A stretch of DNA of 34,306 bases, from positions 1 through 34,306 of the forward strand of contig PNAJ01000026.1 of NCBI GenBank assembly GCA_003170295.1. Direction: 5' to 3'. Below the pieces are notes generated by a model that saw only the letters and a program-made list of their open reading frames with translations, was not told the DNA's origin and did no database searches. Each line of letters starts with the position of its first letter. Within the stretch, counting starts at the first letter, position 1. This stretch comes from Bryobacterales bacterium. GTDB taxonomy: Bacteria; Acidobacteriota; Terriglobia; Bryobacterales; Bryobacteraceae. Positions 9,151 through 17,885 of this stretch are shown in pieces. A program made the translations under genes and the position numbers.

Positions 9151-12100
9151 ATGCCTGAAAAACTACCAAGAGGATGGATAAGAACGACGCTCGGTGAGGT
9201 TTGTGCCATGAACCCTCGGATGCCGTTCGATGAGCCTTTGGCTGACCACGTTGAGGTCAGCTTTGTTCCAATGGCCGCAGTCGAGGAAGAAACTGGCCGA
9301 CTGGACGCTTCACAGCTCCGAGCGATTGGCTCAGTCAGGAGAGGCTACACACCATTTATCGAAAACGATGTCATCTTTGCCAAGATCACACCATGCATGG
9401 AAAACGGCAAGATTGCGCTCGCAAAGGGCCTGAAGAATGGTTTCGGCTTCGGTTCGACAGAGTTTTTTGTTTTCCGGCCATACCGGGGCCTTCTACCCCG
9501 GTTTGTACTTCATTTCCTGCTCCAGCCATCTTTGCGTGAGGATGCCGAACGCCAGATCGCTGGCGCGAGTGGTCAAAAGCGCGTTCCATCAAACTACCTC
9601 TTCACTCACGAGTTCCCCCTTCCCCCTACCGCCGAACAAGAACGAATTGTAGCGAAGCTGGACGCCGCCATCTCCAAACTGGCACGAGCGGAAGCAGCGG
9701 CGAACAGGGCACAGGAACGACTTAAGCGATACCGCGCTGCTGTCCTTCACGCCGCCGTCACGGGCAAGCTTACTCGTGCTTGGCGCGAAGCCTATTGGAA
9801 AAACAAGGGGGACTCTACTCAAACCGGAGAAGCCTTGTTGCAGCGTCTTCTTGACGCCCGTCGCGCACGCTGGGAAGAGTCCGAGTTGGAACATCTCCGC
9901 TTCGCCGGCAAGGAACCGACCGATGATGAGTGGAGACTTTACTATTCTCCACCTGCGCACCTCCGCACTGAAGACTTACCCAAGTTACCAGAGGCATGGA
10001 CGTGGGCAAACATTGATCAGTTGACGAGCCTTGTAACGAGCGGCTCGCGGGGCTGGAAGGCCTACTACGCAGAGGATGGCGCAATCTTCATCCGTTCGCA
10101 GGACATTCGCACTGACAAATTAGACCTCGCCGAAGTCGCGCATGTCCAACTTCCGCAGGCCTCCGAGGGAAAGCGAACGCAAATCAAGCAGGGCGATCTT
10201 CTTGTAACGATCACCGGCGCAAATGTCGGAAAGGCTGCAGTCGTTGAGGCCGAGCTTCCTGAAGCCTACGTGAGTCAGCATGTAGGATTGATCCGCTTTG
10301 TCGATGTGCGCCCTGTCCGGCTTGCCCATATCTACATCACATCTCCTGAAGATGGGCGCAAGCGCCTGCTTGCATCCGCCTACGGCGCAGGCAAGCCGGG
10401 CCTGAATCTGGAGAATCTACGCAAGCTGCCAATTCCGCTATCGCCGCTTGCGGAGCAAAGCGCCATTGTTCGCGAGGTGCGGAGTCGCCTGTCTGCCGCG
10501 GATCGACTCGAAGCTGCCTTGGAGCAGCAACTCAGCCGTGCCAGGGCAACGCACCAGTCACTTCTGCGCGAGGCCTTCTCGGGCCGCCTTGTCCCGCAGG
10601 AACCGTATGATCAACCGGCTTCGGTACTTCTCGACCAGATCCGCGCTGAGAGAGTCCGAAAGGAAGCCGAACGCCGAGAGGCTCGCCGCAGAGTTCAACC
10701 AGCCACACCGGAGAAGAGAAATTCTATGAAAGAACAGCCACCATCACCAGAATCGTTAACGGCTGCGTGGGAGCGGATCGGAGGCAAAGCTGATGCTCGC
10801 CGCCTTTTCGATGAAGCGGGCTTCGGTCCCGATAGCGTTGTGCAATTCTACGAGGCACTGCGCGCCACGCCCCAGGTGCGGAGCGCTTTTCAGAAAGCGG
10901 TGCAAAGAAGTGGGCCGCGGCAGAAGCCGGTGAGTCGCACCAAAGATGAGTCCAAACAGCCCAGTGGTCGCTTTCGTCTTGTTGATCTTTGGCTGGAGGA
11001 TTTCAAGAACCTGAAGGATTACACTGTCCACTTCGACCCCGCGCAAGGTCTGGATGTGGTCCTCGGATGGAACGGTACAGGCAAGTCCAACCTATTTGAG
11101 TCGCTCGTCATTATCTTCCGCGACTTGCACGAGTGGTGGGAGAAAAACCGCTGGCCCGATAAGCCAATGAACGGCTTTCGTCTCAGCTACGAAATGGACG
11201 AGCGCATCGTAGAGGTCAATTGGCGCCCAGCTGAAATGAGGCGGCCCGAATTGAAAAGAGGCTCCGTTTCCCGCAAGGCGAATCATGAAGCTGAGTTGGA
11301 GCCAATCAAGCGCGAACAGTTGCCGTTGCCACGTTTTGTTTTCGGGTACTACTCGGGCCCGACCAACCGCCTCGCCGAACATTTCCTGCCGATGAAACAG
11401 GATCACTACGATCGTTTGCGCCTGGCTAAGGCGGACGATGCGAAGACTCTGGCAAAGCTGCTGGAGCAGCGGCGATTTTTCTGCGCCGAAACCCATCACG
11501 CCAAATACGTGCTCCTTGGATTCTCCTACAAGGAAGATTCGAAAATCAGCGAATTCCTTGAGAACCGCTTGCGGATCGTGGGCTTCGAGTCAGCTCTGTT
11601 CATCATTCGTAGGCCGCTTTGGGCCAAGTCGGGAAGCCGCGCGGAAGATTTCTGGAGTGCCACCGGCATCATGCGCCGGGTCATGGAGCGGCTGCGCCGC
11701 TACGCCATTGCGCCCATGGTGGTGCAGCAAAAGGTCAACTACGGCTACCGAACGACAACCGAAGACCACTACTATTTCTTCTTGCCGGACCTTCAGAGCC
11801 TGCATTCGTTTGCAGCCGAGTATCAGGACGCCAGGACGTTTTTCCTGGCCCTGGAGAGCACTGATTTTTCAGAACTCATTCACGATGTCAAGATTCAGGT
11901 CCGCGTGAAGTCCACAAACACCGAGCAAGTTTCCATCACGTTCCACCAACTGAGCGAGGGTGAGCAGCAATTGCTGATGGTTTTGGGCCTGATGCGCTTC
12001 ACGAAGTCCCACCAGTCTCTTGTGCTGCTGGACGAGCCTGACACGCACCTCAATCCCCACTGGAGTGTTGACTATGTCAAAGACCTCGCACGCGTCATGA

Positions 12101-12624
12101 GCGATAACGCCATCGAATCGACTGAACAGCAGACCAGTCAAATCTTAATGGCAACCCACGACCCCCTTGTTATAGCGAGTCTGGTAAAAGAGCAGATCCA
12201 TCTTCTGAAGCGTGACACGCAGACCGGGGCCTGCAAGTGGGAGCCAGCGAGTGTCAATCCGCGTGGGCTGGGCTTCACCGGTATTCTGACCAGCGAGATG
12301 TTCGGTTTCCGCAGTGACCTCGATCCAGAAACGCTCCTGGATCTCGACAACCGGGTGCGCCTCATTGCCAGAGAGGAGTCGTTGAGTTCCCAGCAGAAGA
12401 AAGAGCTCGAGGAAATCGACAAACGGCTAGCCGATGCCGGTTTCTCAAAATCATTCAGCGACCCCTACTATGCTGCGTTTGTCCGCGCATGGGGTCAAAG
12501 ACACGGCGAACTGATGGCCGGGCAAGAGTTCCTGACTGCCGAGAAACGGCAGGAGATAGACCAAATCGCCAGCGAAGTGCTGAAGGAGGCCGTAGCAGAG
12601 GTGGAAAAAGAGGTCGGGAAGTAA
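9151..12624 (+). CDS. HsdS-AAA ATPase fusion (type I restriction specificity subunit + ABC-type effector ATPase)
   Basis: Predicted 1157-residue fusion. Residues 1-540 are a full HsdS: first target-recognition domain (begins LPRGWIRTTLGEV), a central helical region (PLPPTAEQERIVAKLDAAI, then AAVTGKLT), second recognition domain (from LPEAWTWANIDQL), and a distal helical region (PLAEQSAIV, LLREAFSGRLVPQ). Residues 535-600 include a short helical piece (ARRLFDEAGFGPDSV...FYEAL). Residues ~605-1157 are an SMC/ABC-like AAA ATPase with Walker A GWNGTGKS (639-646), signature LSEGEQQ (934-940), Walker B LVLLDEPD (957-964) and H-loop THDP (1002-1005). HsdS gives DNA specificity to HsdM; such ATPases drive effector nucleases. 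It overlaps the HNH gene by one base (TAATG). No Shine-Dalgarno is seen at 9151. No HsdR is nearby. Confidence 0.9.
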   Translation: MPEKLPRGWIRTTLGEVCAMNPRMPFDEPLADHVEVSFVPMAAVEEETGRLDASQLRAIGSVRRGYTPFIENDVIFAKITPCMENGKIALAKGLKNGFGFGSTEFFVFRPYRGLLPRFVLHFLLQPSLREDAERQIAGASGQKRVPSNYLFTHEFPLPPTAEQERIVAKLDAAISKLARAEAAANRAQERLKRYRAAVLHAAVTGKLTRAWREAYWKNKGDSTQTGEALLQRLLDARRARWEESELEHLRFAGKEPTDDEWRLYYSPPAHLRTEDLPKLPEAWTWANIDQLTSLVTSGSRGWKAYYAEDGAIFIRSQDIRTDKLDLAEVAHVQLPQASEGKRTQIKQGDLLVTITGANVGKAAVVEAELPEAYVSQHVGLIRFVDVRPVRLAHIYITSPEDGRKRLLASAYGAGKPGLNLENLRKLPIPLSPLAEQSAIVREVRSRLSAADRLEAALEQQLSRARATHQSLLREAFSGRLVPQEPYDQPASVLLDQIRAERVRKEAERREARRRVQPATPEKRNSMKEQPPSPESLTAAWERIGGKADARRLFDEAGFGPDSVVQFYEALRATPQVRSAFQKAVQRSGPRQKPVSRTKDESKQPSGRFRLVDLWLEDFKNLKDYTVHFDPAQGLDVVLGWNGTGKSNLFESLVIIFRDLHEWWEKNRWPDKPMNGFRLSYEMDERIVEVNWRPAEMRRPELKRGSVSRKANHEAELEPIKREQLPLPRFVFGYYSGPTNRLAEHFLPMKQDHYDRLRLAKADDAKTLAKLLEQRRFFCAETHHAKYVLLGFSYKEDSKISEFLENRLRIVGFESALFIIRRPLWAKSGSRAEDFWSATGIMRRVMERLRRYAIAPMVVQQKVNYGYRTTTEDHYYFFLPDLQSLHSFAAEYQDARTFFLALESTDFSELIHDVKIQVRVKSTNTEQVSITFHQLSEGEQQLLMVLGLMRFTKSHQSLVLLDEPDTHLNPHWSVDYVKDLARVMSDNAIESTEQQTSQILMATHDPLVIASLVKEQIHLLKRDTQTGACKWEPASVNPRGLGFTGILTSEMFGFRSDLDPETLLDLDNRVRLIAREESLSSQQKKELEEIDKRLADAGFSKSFSDPYYAAFVRAWGQRHGELMAGQEFLTAEKRQEIDQIASEVLKEAVAEVEKEVGK
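10710..10728 (+). promoter_or_regulatory. Internal Shine-Dalgarno and ATG inside the HsdS-AAA fusion
   Basis: GGAGAAGAG at 10710-10718 lies seven bases before an in-frame ATG at 10726 (residue 526 of the fusion), exactly at the boundary between HsdS and the ATPase part. It is better than anything upstream of the fusion's own start. Translation here would give a separate 632-residue ATPase. It may be a relic of two once-separate genes or a working second start. Confidence 0.45.
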
Positions 12625-13529
12625 TGCGGTTTGTTGACATCAGCCTCTTGGAACTACCCAACGGCTGGCAGGGTGAGGCTGACCAAGCCCTTAACGTGCT
12701 GCGTAACGAGGTCACACAGGCTGAGGCCGCGGCGCGCGCGTCAGGAGACGATCCCATCGCGGCAAGAAGAGCCGCCATCTCGGCGGGTTTGGATCGACCG
12801 ACCCGACAAAAAATCTGGCGAGACCTGGCTCCGTGTCTTGGCGTCTTGAGGAAAGGAAAGTGCTGGTATTCGGAGAGCCTGAACCCGACATCTGATAAGA
12901 ACGTGGATCATTTCCGGCCCAAAAATCGAGTAGATGAAGACCCCCTCCACGAAGGCTACTGGTGGCTAGCCTTTACGCCCCAAAATTTACGCTATTCAAG
13001 CCAGTGGTGCAACCAGCGGCGCGTGGACAAGGTCAATGGAACCAGCGGGGGAAAGGCAGACCGTTTCCCGCTGTGCCCGAACGGTGTGAGGGCTCGCCAG
13101 GAAGGTGACGATCTGGAGCTGGAAGGTCCCGAACTGCTTGATCCGATTGACCCTGACGATTGGAAGCTGCTGACATTTCTGCCAGACGGTTTTCCGACAC
13201 CCGCCAATGCAGAAGGCACCGCAGAGCATGCGCGAGCGACTGCGTCAATCGATGTTTACCACCTGCATTGCAAGCCGCTGGTAAACGGCCGCGCGGCTGT
13301 GGCCGGCACGGTTCAGCGGATCATACAGGACCTTGAAAGGCTTCGCCCCAGAATCGACGATCTAAAAATGCGGGCGCTCTACAAGAGTCGGGAAATTGAA
13401 CTCCTTCGTGCGATTCACCCCGATGCCGAGTACTCCGCCGCCGCCCTTGCATACGCCCGTGCGGAAATCTACAAGTTAGAGTTCGGCCATCAGGTCATGC
13501 GCGAATGGCTTCAGGAAATATTGAATTAG
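12624..13529 (+). CDS. HNH endonuclease, partner of the HsdS-fused ATPase
   Basis: Predicted 301-residue cytoplasmic protein. ATG 12624 overlaps the stop of the fusion gene (TAATG). The nuclease core is at residues 80-130: KCWYSES (C80, Y82, E84), VDHFRPK (D95, H96, R98, K100), GYWWLAF, then N121 and CNQRR (C129, N130), followed by GTSGGKADRFPL. This is the HNH layout of PtuB (Septu) and retron-associated HNH proteins, which cut DNA with an ABC-type ATPase partner. The second Cys of the common CxYC motif is Ser here. The later part (LLDPIDPDDWKLLTFLPDG, then an SIDVYHL motif) is typical of longer members. Position between the ATPase and hsdM suggests the nuclease supplies the cleavage HsdR would normally provide; that function is inferred. 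Confidence 0.85.
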   Translation: MRFVDISLLELPNGWQGEADQALNVLRNEVTQAEAAARASGDDPIAARRAAISAGLDRPTRQKIWRDLAPCLGVLRKGKCWYSESLNPTSDKNVDHFRPKNRVDEDPLHEGYWWLAFTPQNLRYSSQWCNQRRVDKVNGTSGGKADRFPLCPNGVRARQEGDDLELEGPELLDPIDPDDWKLLTFLPDGFPTPANAEGTAEHARATASIDVYHLHCKPLVNGRAAVAGTVQRIIQDLERLRPRIDDLKMRALYKSREIELLRAIHPDAEYSAAALAYARAEIYKLEFGHQVMREWLQEILN

Positions 13530-13534
13530 GACAA

Positions 13535-14989
13535 ATGGCCAACACTTCCCATACTTCGGCATCGGCTCTCGTTCAAAGGGTCTGGAACTACGCCCATGTC
13601 CTCAAGGATGACGGCCTGGCTTTCATGGACTACACAGAGCAGATCACCTATCTGCTTTTCCTAAAAATGAGCTGGGAGCAGAGACAGACCGGCGCGAGTG
13701 AAATCCCGGCGCGCTACACCTGGGGCGCGCTGCAAAACATCACCGACAATGCGAAGCGTCTGGACCGCTACCACCAGGGCCTGCGCAAGCTAAGTGAACT
13801 TCCCGGCTTGATAGGCCTGATCTTTACCAAGCCGCAGAGCAAGATCAACGACCCTGCCAAGCTTCACCTGCTCATTCAGATGATTGACAGCGAAGAATGG
13901 TCCACGCTCGATGTCGACGTGAAGGGTGAGGTCTATGAAGGATTGCTTGCCAAAAACGCCGATGACGTGCGCGGCGGCGCGGGACAGTACTTCACACCCA
14001 GGCCCGTCATCCGCGCAATCGTTGAAGTGATGCGCCCTGAGCTTTCCATGCGGATTTCCGATCCGGCGTGCGGCACCGGGGGCTTCTTGCTGGCTGCGTT
14101 CGAGTACCTAATGGGCAGGACGCGCAATCCCAAGGAAGCTGCCTATCTCCGAACGAGAACACTGCATGGAGTTGATCTCGTGCCGAACGTGGCTCGCCTG
14201 TGCGCGATGAATCTGTTCCTTCACGGGATTGGCACGGACCACAAACACCCGGTGATTTCGATTTCTGACAGCCTTGAAGCGAAAGCCGAACCGGTTGACA
14301 TGGTACTTACGAATCCGCCGTTCGGGAAGAAGAGCAGTTTCACGATCATCGGCGCGGACGGAAAGAACCAGACTGACAAGATTTCCTATGAGCGGGATGA
14401 TTTCTGGGCGACAACCAGTAATAAGCAACTCAACTTCGTACAGCACGTTTACTCGATGCTCAACGAGAAGGGCCGCGCCGCCGTCGTAGTTCCCGATAAC
14501 GTACTCTTTGAAGGCGGCGCAGGCGAAAGGATTCGGCGGGCTCTGCTCCAGCAAAGCGAAGTCCATACGTTGTTGCGTCTTCCAACCGGCATTTGGTATT
14601 CGCCTGGAGTAAAGGCAAATGTGCTGTTCTTCGACAAGAAGCCACCTGCAAAGGCTCCAGCGACCAAAGCCCTTTGGGTCTATGATCTGCGCTCATCTCG
14701 GACTTTTTCGCTGAGGCAAAACCCGATTGCGACTGAGGACTTGACGGACTTTATTCGCTGTTACCACGCTGATGATCGCTCACGGCGCAAAGAAACCGCG
14801 CACTTCCGCCGTTTCACATACGCGGACATGAGTGCACGGGACAAAGCGAATCTCGATTTTCAGTGGCAGCAAGACACGGCGAATACCGCTGAAGAAGAGA
14901 CTCCCCAGGCGCTGATGAAGGAGATCCTCAAAGATCTTGAGGAAGCGATGAAGGAGTTTGCCGGCGCCGAGTCCGAGATCCGCAAATAA
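13535..14989 (+). CDS. hsdM: Type I restriction-modification DNA methyltransferase subunit HsdM
   Basis: Predicted 484-residue N6-adenine methyltransferase subunit. The helical N-terminal domain runs over residues ~8-135 (VQRVWNYAHVLKDDGLAF, DYTEQITYLLFLKM). The catalytic domain has GAGQYFTPRPV, motif I DPACGTGG at 176-183 (S-adenosylmethionine binding) and motif IV NPPF at 260-263 (catalysis), and ends in an acidic helical tail. ATG 13535 follows AGGA and fits the usual HsdM start; ATG 13505 lies inside the HNH gene and would add ten residues. The five-base gap to the HNH gene implies co-translation. With HsdS from the fusion it should methylate a split target site to mark self DNA. Being last, after S, ATPase and HNH, is unusual; hsdR is absent downstream. 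Confidence 0.92.
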   Translation: MANTSHTSASALVQRVWNYAHVLKDDGLAFMDYTEQITYLLFLKMSWEQRQTGASEIPARYTWGALQNITDNAKRLDRYHQGLRKLSELPGLIGLIFTKPQSKINDPAKLHLLIQMIDSEEWSTLDVDVKGEVYEGLLAKNADDVRGGAGQYFTPRPVIRAIVEVMRPELSMRISDPACGTGGFLLAAFEYLMGRTRNPKEAAYLRTRTLHGVDLVPNVARLCAMNLFLHGIGTDHKHPVISISDSLEAKAEPVDMVLTNPPFGKKSSFTIIGADGKNQTDKISYERDDFWATTSNKQLNFVQHVYSMLNEKGRAAVVVPDNVLFEGGAGERIRRALLQQSEVHTLLRLPTGIWYSPGVKANVLFFDKKPPAKAPATKALWVYDLRSSRTFSLRQNPIATEDLTDFIRCYHADDRSRRKETAHFRRFTYADMSARDKANLDFQWQQDTANTAEEETPQALMKEILKDLEEAMKEFAGAESEIRK

Positions 14990-15470
14990 CACAGAGCACT
15001 TTGACTACGCGAGGGGAAGAACGCCGACTGTGCAGCCAGCGCCCCCGCTCATCGTCTGGATGAGTTTCCGGCTGGCTATTCCTCGGCGGGTTGCTCTCCA
15101 GCATTGCCCGCCTCCGCTTCACCAACCGTGTACGAGTATGCTGTAATGTCGTCTTGCTGGTCGAGACCTTTTCATCGAACGGCCAACTGTGTCTTAACTG
15201 TTTGTGTCACTTCAGGGGGCAAGCGCAGTTCGATGCATCGTAGCCGGTTCAGTGACCGAGGCGTTGGCGACGGGGTTCTTGAACTCGCTGGCGATTCTGG
15301 TTCTCTAATTCAACGATCCGCAGCTTGACGCGTTCAATCTCCTTGAACACGATCAGGTACACCTCTCGCAGAAGTTCAATAATCCTGGCTTGATTGTCCA
15401 TGCAAACCATTGTTGCCGTCCGAAGGCAGTTGATGATTTGCCCACCTCACCACCCATTTTTAACCGGCCA
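14990..15470. other. Region between hsdM and the NHL gene
   Basis: No hsdR or other large gene is present. The plus-strand frames look non-coding; one contains YSSAGCSPALPASASPT, a low-complexity stretch I could not place. The only candidate gene is the 50-residue minus-strand ORF at 15249-15401. No convincing terminator is seen after hsdM. Confidence 0.5.
15249..15401 (-). CDS. Possible 50-residue helical protein
   Basis: A short minus-strand frame encodes a 50-residue protein, charged and leucine/isoleucine-patterned (ARIIELLREVYLIVFKEIER, then VKLRIVELENQ), followed by a basic tail (RRQRLGH). The spacing of hydrophobic residues suggests one long amphipathic or coiled-coil helix. There is no clear Shine-Dalgarno before the ATG. 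I do not recognise a family. It lies 260 bases beyond hsdM on the opposite strand, so any link with the defence operon is only positional. Confidence 0.35.
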   Translation of the reverse strand: MDNQARIIELLREVYLIVFKEIERVKLRIVELENQNRQRVQEPRRQRLGH

Positions 15471-17267
15471 TCAGTTGACCGTGATGCTAACCGGCTTGCT
15501 GGTCACATTTAACTGTTTGATCAAAAGCTGATAGCTCGTGGCGGCAGGTAAGTCGGCGGGAATCCCGAAGTTAATTTGATATTCTCCAACGGCACCGGGT
15601 GCCAGCCCCGCGAAAAAAGTAGTACAAGGCTGATTGTTGATATCCACTTCTACTGGATTGAGCGTTGAGAACAATGGCGTCAGCGGTGCTACGGCTCCAG
15701 CCTGTATTGATCCGTTGACGGGACCCAGCCCGGTTGCGAATGCAACTCCAAACCCGCCACGCTTTAGTGGACCCACGAGGTATTGGTCATTTATAATCGC
15801 AGGTGTATTGCCCGGGAGTAGGAAGATTCCAGGATTGACCGACAAAGCGGGAAGGCTGACCGGTGGCCCGCCTAACCCTGCAACGGAAACTTGGAATTGT
15901 GTAGGAGCTGTTATGTCAAGGGTGTACGGAAGCAATAGGTTCACTTGATTATAGTTAGCGAAGTAGATTGGTACAGCCTGGCCGTTCACGAAAACCTGTG
16001 TCTCGCCCAATCCCGTTCCTATCTGCCCGCCGGGAGCAGAGGCAATTAGGCCACTGCCGGGAAAACCCAACTGAACACCAAAGATCGTAACGAATTCTCC
16101 CGGCGCGACAGGCCCCCAGGAGAGGCTTGCCGCGCTAACGACCCCAAGAGGACTCACAACTGGAGGGGTAATTCTTGCGAGCAGACTTCCGGAAGAGGTA
16201 GTGCAGCAACCGTTGGAAAACCAAAGTGACCAGTCAGATGTGAATCGAATGTACTGATAGCGAGCATTAAACTGGAATGGGAATTTGCCCAACGACGCTA
16301 TTCCATCGATAAAGTCAAACCAAAATGCCCTTGCTTCACCGGTGGCAAATGGAGCCGAGTAGACCGAGACGAAGTAGTAGTTGTGCACGACCCAAAGATT
16401 GCCTGCGCTGTCGAAGGTTAGATCACTGATCGCCGCCATGCCCCCTTGGTCGAATTGGAGGGGATTGAACGACGTTAAATCGTTCTGACCGATGACGGCA
16501 GACGCATTCATGAAGTTCTTAAAAGGAGCATTGAAAACCGCAATCCTATTGCTGCCGTTGTCTCCGACGTAGAGATTACCTGCGCCGTCTAGTGCAATGC
16601 CGCGAATATTGTTTACCCTATTTGCTCCTGGAGCAGGACTGAGGCACGTATTGAAGTCCGGCTGGCCAAGAACAACCTTCGGAAGCATCGTAGAAGAGAA
16701 CGGCGGTGAGAACTGCAGAACTCGATCACAACCACCCTGACCGCCCGCGACCCATAGGTTCCCATTGGCATCAAAACGAAGTCCGCCGGTAGCCGATAGC
16801 GGCGCTGCCAAATCGGCGGCTTGGCCATTCTTGAACGGCGGCGAAAAGCGAAGTACCTGCTGGGAGTCAATGAGCCACAATGCGCCATGATTGTCAAACT
16901 GCAAGCGATCCGGCGAGTTCAGATTGCAGGCGCTGCAAGACCCAATATTTTGGGCAGCCGTAAAATCCGGTTTGCCGATGACGACATCCGCCACGACACC
17001 CACAGCCGGAAGCTGCGTATTGGTTAGGCCTGGAAACCTCAGAACGCGGCCGGCGCTGTCCGCGATCCATCCATTACCCTGCGCATCAAAGGCAAGGTCG
17101 GTGGCGCTGAGGATGCAGTTTGCCGAGAGTTGAAGAGCGCCCAAAAAAGTCGGGCACTGGCTGACACTCATCTGTTGGGCACACAACGGTAGTCCCATCG
17201 CGAGAAGCAGCGAAGCGAAATGCACAGTCGATGAGCGAGTGTCCACGTTGTTGGGGGAAGCCTGCAT
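15471..17267 (-). CDS. Secreted NHL-repeat protein with TIGR03437-type C-terminal domain
   Basis: Predicted 598-residue exported protein. The start is supported by AGGATGG upstream on the minus strand. A signal peptide (FASLLLAMGLPLCAQ) is followed by an NHL-type beta-propeller (residues ~40-380) with recurring motifs GNGWIADSAGRVLRF, GALWLIDSQQVLRF, GNLWVAGG, GNLYVGDNGSNRIAVF and GNLWVVHN. The last ~210 residues match the Solibacter C-terminal domain as I know it: SAASLSWGPVAPGEFVTIFG, VFVNGQAVPIYFANYNQVNL, PGIFLL, ATGLGPV and FAGLAPGAVGEYQINFGIP. It probably acts at the cell surface or outside; the ligand is unknown. It stands alone as a transcription unit. Confidence 0.88.
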   Translation of the reverse strand: MQASPNNVDTRSSTVHFASLLLAMGLPLCAQQMSVSQCPTFLGALQLSANCILSATDLAFDAQGNGWIADSAGRVLRFPGLTNTQLPAVGVVADVVIGKPDFTAAQNIGSCSACNLNSPDRLQFDNHGALWLIDSQQVLRFSPPFKNGQAADLAAPLSATGGLRFDANGNLWVAGGQGGCDRVLQFSPPFSSTMLPKVVLGQPDFNTCLSPAPGANRVNNIRGIALDGAGNLYVGDNGSNRIAVFNAPFKNFMNASAVIGQNDLTSFNPLQFDQGGMAAISDLTFDSAGNLWVVHNYYFVSVYSAPFATGEARAFWFDFIDGIASLGKFPFQFNARYQYIRFTSDWSLWFSNGCCTTSSGSLLARITPPVVSPLGVVSAASLSWGPVAPGEFVTIFGVQLGFPGSGLIASAPGGQIGTGLGETQVFVNGQAVPIYFANYNQVNLLLPYTLDITAPTQFQVSVAGLGGPPVSLPALSVNPGIFLLPGNTPAIINDQYLVGPLKRGGFGVAFATGLGPVNGSIQAGAVAPLTPLFSTLNPVEVDINNQPCTTFFAGLAPGAVGEYQINFGIPADLPAATSYQLLIKQLNVTSKPVSITVN

Positions 17268-17762
17268 ATTTCCATCCTATTTGAACGCCTAGACAAAATA
17301 CCAGAAGAAAACTGCTGGGTGGCGGGACGTGTCCGCCAAACGTGCGCGGGTGGGATGACTTTTCCTGAAGGTGCGCAAAGAGATGCCGTCCCACCCGTCG
17401 TCACCCGGTAAGGCCGCCCGAATTGGCCCGATTCGGCAGCCGTTTTACCCGTACTGCGACTCCGCCGTCTTCCGCTTGTACTCCTGTATATACTAAATTA
17501 CTCATTCCAGAGGGGATATTGTGGGGGTGCGAGGAATCGCGGGCACATATACGTAATTTATATTCGGATGCGCGTGCAAAGTCGGAATCGATGGCACCCG
17601 ATGGCGTCCCAGCGCGTCCCGGCTCCGTTCAATGAATTCTATCCGAAGCGCTCCGGCCCGGCCATTCCGTTGCACCACGCCATCCTTCCGCCGGAGCACT
17701 TCCGATAGACATCTGAGTGATGATGTCAACAGGAAAACCCGACTAGGTCGGCGATACCCCTT

Positions 17763-17885
17763 TCGGACCAGCTTCGCCCTCAGAATACGATTCTCCGCGG
17801 CCAGATATTCGTTCTGCAGTAAGAGGTCCTGGTTCACCGAGCCCGTCACGTGCGCCAGCAGTCGCACCCAATTCTTGTTTCTCAT
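17763..17885 (-). pseudogene. Remnant of an integrase-type transposase N-terminus
   Basis: The minus strand encodes MRNKNWVRLLAHVTGSVNQD and then LLLQNEYLAAENRILRAKL. I recognise this as the first ~40 residues of a transposase (integrase-core type) common in acidobacteria. After AKL the frame diverges (VRKGYRRPSRVF) and the HTH and DDE domains are missing. The final 28 bases are repeated exactly at 53-80. The upstream part of the frame (MVKKPKRPAPRVRSAVW) is probably not part of the gene. Confidence 0.5.
17769..17796 (-). repeat. 28-bp direct repeat, copy 2 (of 53-80)
   Basis: Exact second copy, in the same orientation, of the 28 bases at 53-80, 17.7 kb away. It encodes the ENRILRAKL end of the transposase remnant. 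The flanks differ from those of copy 1. Confidence 0.6.

Noticed and set aside
9107..9181. 24-codon leader ORF overlapping the start of the HsdS-ATPase gene
   Set aside because: Too short, no ribosome site, and no regulatory features such as a run of rare codons or alternative hairpins.
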